The notes under the pieces are model-generated. The model saw only the letters and a list, made by a program, of their open reading frames with translations. It was not told the origin of the DNA and made no database searches. The translations under genes were made by a program, and so were the position numbers. A stretch of 64,000 nt of DNA. It comes from CAZPWQ01 sp964590495 (GTDB lineage Bacteria; Bacteroidota; Rhodothermia; Balneolales; Balneolaceae). This document shows, piece by piece, positions 51,700 to 59,269 of the stretch (the stretch's first letter is position 1; each line of letters starts with the position of its first letter). The stretch is taken from NCBI GenBank assembly GCA_964590495.1, contig CAZPWQ010000002.1, forward strand, positions 1 through 64,000, read 5' to 3'.

Positions 51700-52509
51700 T
51701 TATTCATTATCAAGTTCAATGTCAAGCTTTAGGAGCAGACGGTCGGCCGGGTTTCGGTAAATATTATCCATCATGTAAGCTTTGTGAATTGCATCCCTGG
51801 CCTGTTGAAGGTTGTCGGTATTGATATATGCATTTCCGAGATACCAGTATGCTTTTTCCTCTGTTACCGGGTCCTCACGTACGGTATTTAATGCCATATC
51901 AAACGACGAAATAGCTTCCTGATATAAATCTTTGTTGTATTGAATAATCCCTTTATTCAAATAAGCTTTAGCCGTTGCCGGGGAATCACTGAATTGTTCA
52001 ATGATGTCGTTGTAAATTGCTACTGCTTTTTCGAGATCACCGGAGATCGCCAGTTGGTAACCGTGATTAAGCATGGAATCCACGGGGCTTTGCCGGTGGG
52101 TATCGGAACGTACTACCGGTGCAGTAATAAGGTTTTCTGCTATATTGATATCTGTTATTGCCAGATCATGCAGCGGTGGTTCAGTACCAGGCCGGAATAA
52201 ATTCACCGATATTATCAATATAATAAGCACCGCAGCAGCAGTCGCCCATTTCCATGAATGTTGCAAAGTATATTTAAAACCTTGCGGTTCCTGCGTTCCC
52301 GGTGCAGCCCTGTTGCTCCGGCCCTTTGATTCAGAATCCTGCTGTTCAAACCATGTTTTAACAGCCAGTTCCGTTTCAAGCAGCTCGATATAATCCGGCC
52401 GCTCAATCAATTTCACCCAGAGTTCCTGTGCTTCCGACTCTGTTAAGTTTCCTTTTATATATGCATCTATCTGTTTCTCCAAATGCCGATCCCTTGAGTC
52501 GTCATTCAT
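51700..52509 (-). CDS. Membrane-anchored TPR protein, probable anti-sigma partner
   Basis: A 269-residue protein with three parts. Residues 1-60 are helical (EKQIDAYIKGNLTESEAQELWVKL), resembling the cytoplasmic sigma-binding end of anti-sigma factors but without zinc-ligand residues. A single membrane helix follows (about 94-110, AAAVLIILIISVNLF). The outer part (about 140-265) holds TPR-like repeats: ATAKAYLNKGIIQYNKDLYQEAISSFDMAL and EKAYWYLGNAYINTDNLQQARDAIHKAY in part. It lies 93 bases after the ECF sigma gene on the same strand. It has a strong ribosome-binding site, AAAAGGAGG, before ATG, unusual for this genome. Confidence 0.75.
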   Translation of the reverse strand: MNDDSRDRHLEKQIDAYIKGNLTESEAQELWVKLIERPDYIELLETELAVKTWFEQQDSESKGRSNRAAPGTQEPQGFKYTLQHSWKWATAAAVLIILIISVNLFRPGTEPPLHDLAITDINIAENLITAPVVRSDTHRQSPVDSMLNHGYQLAISGDLEKAVAIYNDIIEQFSDSPATAKAYLNKGIIQYNKDLYQEAISSFDMALNTVREDPVTEEKAYWYLGNAYINTDNLQQARDAIHKAYMMDNIYRNPADRLLLKLDIELDNE

Positions 52510-52515
52510 AATAAT

Positions 52516-52521
52516 CCTCCT
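52516..52521 (-). promoter_or_regulatory. Strong Shine-Dalgarno sequence
   Basis: On the minus strand AAAGGAGG precedes ATG 52509 at normal spacing (sequence AAAAGGAGGATTATT then ATG). Most neighbouring genes have no such site. Confidence 0.7.
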
Positions 52522-52602
52522 TTTGAAGTTACTGTAGCATTCATTCTATAAATATTATAGTCTGACTTATTAGTAAGTACGTCTTGAAGGCAATTCCTTA
52601 CA

Positions 52603-53145
52603 CTATTTTTTGCTTTTATTTTCATAACACTCATTCAGCTTCTTTATAATCCGGTGTTTCCGGGTCCAGGCGTTGTTGACGCTGATATTAAAATGTTCGG
52701 CTACGGTGATCGCTGCCTCATCAGGATGATCGAACCAGTACCGGATAAATTCCTGATACTTCTTATTAAGCTGTTTCAGGCACCATCGAAGGAGCCGGCC
52801 CCTTTCCTCATCCAGCAGCGACTGCAGTTGTGGTGCTGCATAATGCTGTTCCGGGAGGTTTTCATTAACATACTCCCTGTTTTTACCCTGCATTTTCAGG
52901 TACGTATTGCGACAGGTAGATAGCATAAAAGCCGTTACTTTTTCCGGCTTTCTAAGCTTATCTTCCTGAATGGTTTCTATGGTAATCAGCAGCGTTTCCT
53001 GGGCACAATCCTGGGCATCGGCATAATCGGCATTCAAATGGACGCGCAGAAAAGCCATAAGGCGCGGTATAAACGCTTCTATTAGTTCATTTATCTTTGA
53101 TGAGTCGTTTTCTTGTAAGGCAGTTACAAGCTCGGAATAATTCAT
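52603..53145 (-). CDS. ECF-type RNA polymerase sigma factor
   Basis: A 180-residue sigma-70-family factor. Region 2 is about residues 25-90 (AFIPRLMAFLRVHLNADYADAQDCAQETLLITIETI in part) and region 4 is about 125-178 (CLKQLNKKYQEFIRYWFDHPDEAAITVAEHFNISVNNAWTRKHR in part). I start at MNYSEL (53145) because the upstream 40 residues of the open frame show no sigma homology. It should direct polymerase to a small regulon under control of the TPR protein encoded next. It is divergent from scpA. Neighbouring TPR-CHAT genes are possible targets. Confidence 0.85.
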   Translation of the reverse strand: MNYSELVTALQENDSSKINELIEAFIPRLMAFLRVHLNADYADAQDCAQETLLITIETIQEDKLRKPEKVTAFMLSTCRNTYLKMQGKNREYVNENLPEQHYAAPQLQSLLDEERGRLLRWCLKQLNKKYQEFIRYWFDHPDEAAITVAEHFNISVNNAWTRKHRIIKKLNECYENKSKK

Positions 53146-53327
53146 TTTATCAAATTGTAGCCAACAGTATATTATGTTAGAAGGTATAAAATATGCGGAA
53201 ATAATTCGGAAATAGTGAATTAGAAGTTTTGAATGTTTACTATGAGCATATTTCATCAAAACCATTTCGATTTTTCATAAAGAAATGTGACATTGCAGGT
53301 GATTGGTACTTGCTATAAAAAGGATAT

Positions 53328-54080
53328 ATGTATCGCGTTCAGCTAAAAAATTTTGAAGGTCCGCTCGACCTGTTGCTTTTCTTTATCAAAAGAGATGAAC
53401 TGGATATCTATGATATACCCATTTCATATATTACCAACCAGTTCCTGGAATATATTCACCTGATGGAGGAGCTTGACCTGGATGTTGCCAGTGAATTCAT
53501 CCTTATGGCCAGCATGCTGATGTCGATCAAGGCCAAAATGATGCTTCCGAAAGAAGACTCCGATGAGCCGCTCGATGAAAATGATCCGCGATATGAACTG
53601 GTACAGCGGTTACTGGAATATAAGCGGTATAAGGAGATGTCCGAAAAAATGGAAGCGATAGAGGAGGAGGCGCAAAAAAAGCACTTTCGCGGTAATACCG
53701 AAATCGACCGGGTGGAAAAACAGGCGAGCGGTGAAGCTCTCAAAGATGTAACCATGTTTGAGTTAATGGCTGCTTTTAAAAAAGTACTTGCAGATATTAA
53801 AAAACAAGGAAGTGTTCATCACGTTGAAAAGATTGAAATTACTATTGAAGAACAGACCGAATACATATTGGAAAGACTGCACCGTCATGGCCGTATGGCT
53901 TTCCATGCATTCTGCAGGGAGATCAAAAGCCGAACCAAGATTGTGGTAACTTTTTTGGCCATTCTGGAAATGTTGAAAGAACGTCAAATCAACCTTTATG
54001 TAGAGGATGATGATCCGACAAAGTTTTACCTTGATTTGAAACCTGTAAATGAAATTATAGGTACACAAACATCTGCATAA
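53328..54080 (+). CDS. scpA: Segregation and condensation protein A
   Basis: A 250-residue kleisin that bridges SMC heads in the SMC-ScpAB condensin. The N-terminal YRVQLKNFEGPLDLLLFFIKRDELDIYDIPI and the following ASMLMSIKAKMMLP are diagnostic, and the C-terminal winged helix has VTFLAILEMLKERQINLYVED in part. Only scpA is present; scpB and smc must lie elsewhere. It is divergent from the sigma factor gene and 27 bases before the M28 peptidase gene, so the two may be cotranscribed. Confidence 0.95.
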   Translation: MYRVQLKNFEGPLDLLLFFIKRDELDIYDIPISYITNQFLEYIHLMEELDLDVASEFILMASMLMSIKAKMMLPKEDSDEPLDENDPRYELVQRLLEYKRYKEMSEKMEAIEEEAQKKHFRGNTEIDRVEKQASGEALKDVTMFELMAAFKKVLADIKKQGSVHHVEKIEITIEEQTEYILERLHRHGRMAFHAFCREIKSRTKIVVTFLAILEMLKERQINLYVEDDDPTKFYLDLKPVNEIIGTQTSA

Positions 54081-54107
54081 CCTGAATTTAACAGTAATAC
54101 GAATGCT

Positions 54108-55799
54108 ATGAAGTTTAAGACGCTACTATTGTCTGCCCTTATACTGATAACAGGTTGCAGCGGCTCACAAAATACCGCGAAAGAAAAACCGACTACCGAC
54201 ACCAGTATCCTTTTGAAACATCAGGATGCCATCACCGTTGATTTCCTGGAAAAGCACCTGTCGGCCCTGGCTGCCGATTCCATGGAGGGAAGGGAAACCG
54301 GTACAAGGGGTGAGAAGATGGCAGCCGAATATCTAGCGGATCAATACAGCCGGATGGGGTTGCAGGCCATAGGCGACAGCAATACCTATTTTCAAAACTA
54401 TGAACTGACAGGCAACAGGCAGGACAGCGTAGTTTTTGAAACTTATAAGACCACAGACAATACGCGCGAACGAATCAGCCGGTCCGTAGCCAGTAAAAAT
54501 ACTATCGCCGACTATATACGCTCTTTCGGTGGTACTGATACGCTGGACGGCTCCATCGTTTTTGCAGGATTCGGAGTGAATGACCCGGCAAATAATGTCG
54601 AAAATCTTGAAGGAGCAGAGCTCAAAGACAAATGGGTGATGATTTTCACAGAAATACCCAATATCGTAGAAGGAGATACCCTGATCAATCCGCAGATTAA
54701 TAATCAGACCCGGTTTAACGCAATTATGAGTCAGGGTGCAAAAGGCATCCTGCTTATTCCTCTGGTAACTCAGCAGGAATATGATGAGATTGCAGAACAA
54801 ACCAAACCTGATTTCGGTGAGCTGATAGGAATGAGTCTGGAATATCTGAATGAAGGATCACAGGGAGGGTTCTCACGCGGTTATAACGTGGTAAGTCCCG
54901 ATATGGCAGTCCGCTTCTTAAATACAGAAAAGAGCGATGCCGGGCTAAAACAGTACCGTGATTCACTGATCAGCAATATCCAGTCAGTTCGTGCTCAAGA
55001 ACTGGAGTTTGAATTGAGGCACATTCCATATATAGGGGAAGAAATTATACATACCAAAAACGTGCTGGCTTTTTTGGAAGGGGCTGATCCTGAATTGAAG
55101 GATGAGGTTATTGTGTTGACCGCTCATTATGATCATGTGGGAATAGGTCAACCGGATTCAACCGGTGACAAGATCTATAACGGGGCCGATGACGACGGCA
55201 GCGGAACCGTAGCCCTGATAAATGTAGCAAAAGCATTCAAAGATGCTGAACAAAATGGCGCCAAACCAAAGCGGAGTATCCTGTTTCTGCATGTATCGGG
55301 TGAAGAGAAAGGATTGCTGGGATCCCGCTATTATTCCGATCATCCGGTGATTCCAATAGAAAAAACGATTGCAAATCTTAACACCGACATGATAGGCCGG
55401 ATTGATGCCGAGCATGAAGAGCTGGGGATCGAGAACTATGCCTATATCATTGGTGCGGATATCATTTCATCACAGCTTGACAGCCTGCTGAAAGTGGCGA
55501 ATGAAAAATCGGGCAACATAGAACTCAATATGAAATATAACGACCTGAATGACCCGAACCAGTTTTACCGCAGAAGCGATCACTGGAATTTCGGTCGTCT
55601 CGGGGTTCCATTCGCCTTTTTCTTTACCGGGGTGCATGAGGATTATCATCGGCCCGGTGATGAAGTTCATAAAATCCATTTTGAAAAAATGTCGAATATC
55701 GTGCGTACAATGTATGCAACAACGGTGCTGTTGGCTAATACCGATAACCCCCCAGAAGTAGACAACCAGGAGTTTATTGACAGGACGAAGAGAAATTAA
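54108..55799 (+). CDS. M28-family metallopeptidase lipoprotein
   Basis: A 563-residue exported aminopeptidase-like enzyme. A lipobox (LITGC, Cys17) anchors it to the envelope. A PA-like insert lies at about 130-220 (SIVFAGFGVNDP). The M28 catalytic part begins near 310: zinc ligands in VLTAHYDHVG and NGADDDGSGTVALI, the catalytic Glu in HVSGEEKGLLGS, and later ligands in NLNTDMIGRI and the HEDYHRPGDEV segment. The two-zinc site appears complete. The gap of 27 bases from scpA suggests one transcript. Confidence 0.92.
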   Translation: MKFKTLLLSALILITGCSGSQNTAKEKPTTDTSILLKHQDAITVDFLEKHLSALAADSMEGRETGTRGEKMAAEYLADQYSRMGLQAIGDSNTYFQNYELTGNRQDSVVFETYKTTDNTRERISRSVASKNTIADYIRSFGGTDTLDGSIVFAGFGVNDPANNVENLEGAELKDKWVMIFTEIPNIVEGDTLINPQINNQTRFNAIMSQGAKGILLIPLVTQQEYDEIAEQTKPDFGELIGMSLEYLNEGSQGGFSRGYNVVSPDMAVRFLNTEKSDAGLKQYRDSLISNIQSVRAQELEFELRHIPYIGEEIIHTKNVLAFLEGADPELKDEVIVLTAHYDHVGIGQPDSTGDKIYNGADDDGSGTVALINVAKAFKDAEQNGAKPKRSILFLHVSGEEKGLLGSRYYSDHPVIPIEKTIANLNTDMIGRIDAEHEELGIENYAYIIGADIISSQLDSLLKVANEKSGNIELNMKYNDLNDPNQFYRRSDHWNFGRLGVPFAFFFTGVHEDYHRPGDEVHKIHFEKMSNIVRTMYATTVLLANTDNPPEVDNQEFIDRTKRN

Positions 55800-55800
55800 C

Positions 55801-55851
55801 TGCCACCGGAGGTGGCACACGATTCCCGTTCCGAACCAGAGGTTCAGAACG
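55801..55851. terminator. Two hairpins between convergent genes
   Basis: TGCCACC (55801-55807) with GGTGGCA (55811-55817) lies directly after the M28 stop codon. CGTTC-CGAACC with GGTTCAG-AACG follows at 55827-55851. Neither has a clear T-run. One or both may terminate the convergent M28 and CHAT transcripts. Confidence 0.45.
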
Positions 55852-55964
55852 AGGATTGTGGAAAGGGTGAAGCTCTCGTTATGAGCGTTTTCTCATTTCA
55901 CGTTTAGCGACTCGCGTCGTACGTCTTCCCCCAATCCCTCAGTAAATCAAAACTCAATCCCTCA

Positions 55965-58904
55965 TCACCTTCCCACCACCACAAATGGTGCCCAGTACAC
56001 CGGGTGGTTAAACAGCGGATGGTCAATCATCTGCAGCTTGGCTTCGTGCATGGCGGTGGCGCGGTAACCGAACCGAATCGACTGTTCCCAGCCCACCCAT
56101 CGCAGGAGACTTTCCATCCACCCTGATGTTTCTTTCTTCTGTTCTTCAAGAATCGACTTATAAAAGACATTCATAAAGTTGGCTGTGGAGCGGTCATACA
56201 CACTCCACAGGCTGATTACGACCGTAGATGTCCCGGCGTAAAAGAAAGAGCGCTGAAGTCCCAGCATCCCTTCTCCTTTCACCATTTTCCCGAGTCCGGT
56301 GTTACATGCGCTGAGCACCACCATATCCGAAGGCAGATCAAAGCTGTATATCTCCGAACTGCGCAGCATGCCGTCTTCCCGTGAAGAAGCGGTTACTTCT
56401 CCGTCCGTCGACAGGCTTAATCCGCTGCGGTGGGGCTGTTCTTCATCTATTACACCGTGCGTAGCCAGGTGGATATATTTATACTTGTTTTGATCCAATA
56501 ACTCCTTTAGTGCCTGTTCCGAAACAAGTTCGCCCCTGAGAGTCGAAATGTGCTGAAAATTAGTTGCAATTGAATCGACCTCGATAAGAGTCGACGGCAG
56601 AGCCGAAAATGAGGATTTACGCAGTAGGCTCTGCTCATTAAATTGAGGCTGTGAACCCGCGACGGCAAGCAGTTCCATGCGGTCATCGGGCGATTCAGGT
56701 TCTTTCAACAGGGTCAGGCTGGTGAGCGAGGGTTCATATTTGATACGGTGGTTTTCAACCAGGTATCTGCCGTTTTTCATAAGCGCTTCGAACGGAAGGT
56801 ATACCAGGGCCCCGTCGGGAACCACCACAAGATTCTTAAAGTCCCTTATTTCCTCTTCAAAAGGACGGATTAGCACTTCGTATAATTTTACCGACATTTC
56901 ATCAAGTACTCCTTTTGGAGCATTCGATATAATAGCATCCCTGAAACCGGTTACCCATTCCGTAATTTCGCCTTCAAGAGATCCGGTTTCATCCTCATTC
57001 AGTGCAAACTGTTCCACACGAATGTTATCGCGGCTGATAAGAAACATAACCAGGTTATCCTCTGAAACAGCATACTCCAGCACGGCTGTACTGTCATCAT
57101 TCAGCGCCTGCGCCTTCTCCAGAGTAATGGACTCCGGTGATTCAACCTGCCTGAATTCGGGAAATTCATTTCTGAGCCTGTTTTGGAAAGCAGCGAAATC
57201 CAGCTCGGCATTCCGGATTTCTTTCTTCAGAGACGACTGCTTCTGAGAATCAAGAGTCGTCTCCATTTCAGAATACAGCTCCTCTATCCGGTTTCTTTTT
57301 TCATTTTGTTCGACCCGTATCTCTTCGGGCAGTTTCTGTTCGATATTAACAGCAGCTTCGGCAAGCTCATCACTCAGCGACCGCGCTTTGGCCATCTCAA
57401 TCATACGGTATGCTCCGGAAGTATCCTGCTTATAGGTGAGCAGCCACGAAGCCAGGTCGATGTAAAAGTCGGAATGGCGTTTGAAATAACCGGCTCTCAG
57501 ATCTGTCATCGCACCGGCATTAGATCGATGCCTTTCGATTATCTCAACTGCTTTCTGCCCATATATCACCGTGCTGTCGGAACCTGTTTTGTGATAGGCC
57601 CGGGCCAGGTTCTTCAGAGAGGAAATCTGCCCTGCGGGAGGGAGAAACCGGCTGTAGGCGTAGGATTTATTAAAATGTGAGATAGCTTCAACGTAATTGC
57701 CTTTGCGCTGTGAAATTTCTCCCTGCCAAAAATATGCATCTTTTAGCAGATCGTAACTGTTGGTGGAATCGGCTATGGTTTTCAGCTCCGCGACATATTG
57801 TTCTGCTTTATTAATATTCCCATTTTTAAGCTCAATAGACGTCATATCCTCCAGGGATGAGGCGATGTCATAAGGATTACCTGTCCTCTTTCTTAAATCC
57901 ATAACTTTCCGAAGCAATGCAATAGCCTGTTCAAGCTCACCTTGTTCCACGAGTATTTTAGAGATGTTTCTGGTAATAGTTGCAATCGAAGCCGGGCCGG
58001 AAACTTCCTCCTGCATTGCCAGGCTTTGACGATAATACTCGAGGGCTTTGTCGTATTCTCCCAAGCCTTTATACAATAGTCCAATATTGTTTAAGGTTGT
58101 AGCTGAACCCCGCAGGTCTCCCGCCTGGTTACGGTAACCCAGGCTTTTTTGATATGACATTAATGCCTGCCCATAGTTCCCCAAATTCTTTTGTACTCCG
58201 GCAATATTATCATAAATCGTCGCAAGCATGTTAACATCGCCAAGCTCCAAACGGAGTTCTAAACTGCGATTAAAATATTCCAGGGCTTTATCATAAAGTA
58301 ATAATTTCCTATAAATCTGACCCATGTTGCTCAAGGTAATTGCTATTCTACTCTGATTATTTATCTCCTGAAAATATTTAATAGCCGACTGACGAAATTC
58401 CAGGGATTTTGAATAATTGCCCTTTCTGTAGAAGATACCTCCCATATTATCATAAACTACGCCGATAAGAACACTGTCTTCTGATTCCCGCGCAAGTGGA
58501 AGTGATTTCTGGTAATAATTTATTGCCTGGTCCAACTCTCCAGCACGCCGGGAAGCCCATCCCATACTGTTGTATATATCCCCGCGGTTGTAAACGTCAT
58601 TAGCAGGATGTTCGACCTGCAGGAGCATCCTGTACAGCCCCATTGCATCATCATACCTGGATCGGTATACCAGTGCGCTGGCATATTCCTTCCCCGCCTC
58701 CAGCCATGAGACAGTGTCCTGGTGCTGCCGGTAAATATCATATGCCTCCCCGTAATAAAATTCGGCCTCCCGCATATTTCCCCGCTCATCGTACTCCGTA
58801 CCTTTGCTGAACAGCGAGTCGGCCAGCTGGATGCTTTGTCCCGTGGCAATCAACGGACAAAGTAAAACCAATAAAAATATTAAAAGCCGCTGCAGAATAT
58901 CCAC
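55965..58904 (-). CDS. Exported TPR-CHAT caspase-like protein 1
   Basis: A roughly 979-residue exported protein. I place the start at GTG 58904 (VDILQRLLIFLLVLLCPLIATGQ, a clean signal peptide preceded by AAGGA); an ATG at 58943 would add 13 residues. Residues about 25-450 are TPR repeats (for example YNSMGWASRRAGELDQAINYYQKSL), then a coiled coil at about 530-630, then a CHAT domain from about 650 to the end. The catalytic pair is His in HLATHGVID and Cys in LSACNTGLG (His829 and Cys880 if counted from 58943). CHAT is a caspase-fold peptidase domain. It is divergent from the 40-codon gene at 59067. Confidence 0.88.
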   Translation of the reverse strand: MDILQRLLIFLLVLLCPLIATGQSIQLADSLFSKGTEYDERGNMREAEFYYGEAYDIYRQHQDTVSWLEAGKEYASALVYRSRYDDAMGLYRMLLQVEHPANDVYNRGDIYNSMGWASRRAGELDQAINYYQKSLPLARESEDSVLIGVVYDNMGGIFYRKGNYSKSLEFRQSAIKYFQEINNQSRIAITLSNMGQIYRKLLLYDKALEYFNRSLELRLELGDVNMLATIYDNIAGVQKNLGNYGQALMSYQKSLGYRNQAGDLRGSATTLNNIGLLYKGLGEYDKALEYYRQSLAMQEEVSGPASIATITRNISKILVEQGELEQAIALLRKVMDLRKRTGNPYDIASSLEDMTSIELKNGNINKAEQYVAELKTIADSTNSYDLLKDAYFWQGEISQRKGNYVEAISHFNKSYAYSRFLPPAGQISSLKNLARAYHKTGSDSTVIYGQKAVEIIERHRSNAGAMTDLRAGYFKRHSDFYIDLASWLLTYKQDTSGAYRMIEMAKARSLSDELAEAAVNIEQKLPEEIRVEQNEKRNRIEELYSEMETTLDSQKQSSLKKEIRNAELDFAAFQNRLRNEFPEFRQVESPESITLEKAQALNDDSTAVLEYAVSEDNLVMFLISRDNIRVEQFALNEDETGSLEGEITEWVTGFRDAIISNAPKGVLDEMSVKLYEVLIRPFEEEIRDFKNLVVVPDGALVYLPFEALMKNGRYLVENHRIKYEPSLTSLTLLKEPESPDDRMELLAVAGSQPQFNEQSLLRKSSFSALPSTLIEVDSIATNFQHISTLRGELVSEQALKELLDQNKYKYIHLATHGVIDEEQPHRSGLSLSTDGEVTASSREDGMLRSSEIYSFDLPSDMVVLSACNTGLGKMVKGEGMLGLQRSFFYAGTSTVVISLWSVYDRSTANFMNVFYKSILEEQKKETSGWMESLLRWVGWEQSIRFGYRATAMHEAKLQMIDHPLFNHPVYWAPFVVVGR

Positions 58905-59012
58905 CTTATTTCCTTGTTCCTCGTCCCCGGTTAATTCCAACAATTATAATCCCAATGTTAAAAAGTCTGGCAATTGTTCCAAATTATCATCACATTATTT
59001 ACAGTTGCTCTT

Positions 59013-59041
59013 TTGTCTTAGGAAAGAGTACGTTGGATAAT
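59013..59041 (+). promoter_or_regulatory. Sigma70-like promoter of the 40-codon gene
   Basis: TTGTCT (59013-59018) and GATAAT (59036-59041) are spaced by 17 bases. This predicts a transcript start near 59048 and a leader of about 20 bases that carries AGGAG at 59056-59060. Confidence 0.5.
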
Positions 59042-59055
59042 TTAAAATTTAATTC

Positions 59056-59060
59056 AGGAG
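59056..59060 (+). promoter_or_regulatory. Strong Shine-Dalgarno sequence of the 40-codon gene
   Basis: AGGAG lies six bases before ATG 59067. This is one of three strong sites seen in a window where most starts have none, and it supports the small gene. Confidence 0.7.
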
Positions 59061-59066
59061 ATCATT

Positions 59067-59189
59067 ATGTTTGAATTTTTAGAAGAAGAACAATTCACAA
59101 GTTATTTATTATTAGCTACTCCAGATCAGGATGAAGATGAGGAAGCGGAGGACGATGATTCAAAAATGCCACCCGGCGACGGCGGATAG
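59067..59189 (+). CDS. 40-residue acidic peptide between two CHAT genes
   Basis: A 40-codon gene from ATG 59067 to TAG 59187-59189. The product starts MFEFLEEEQFTSYLLLATP, continues with a run of acidic residues (positions 20-31, eleven of twelve being D, E or Q/A), and ends SKMPPGDGG. No signal peptide or metal motif is seen. It has a sigma70-like promoter, AGGAG at ideal spacing, and sits between two TPR-CHAT genes, divergent from one and convergent with the other. A substrate, inhibitor or signal for the CHAT proteins is possible but is inference. I do not recognise a family. Confidence 0.65.
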   Translation: MFEFLEEEQFTSYLLLATPDQDEDEEAEDDDSKMPPGDGG

Positions 59190-59269
59190 ATATTTAATCC
59201 TACCTACAGCAAATCATAGTTAGCTACATAATTGTAGCCATGCATATGTATAAAATGTGCAGGGCTTTT

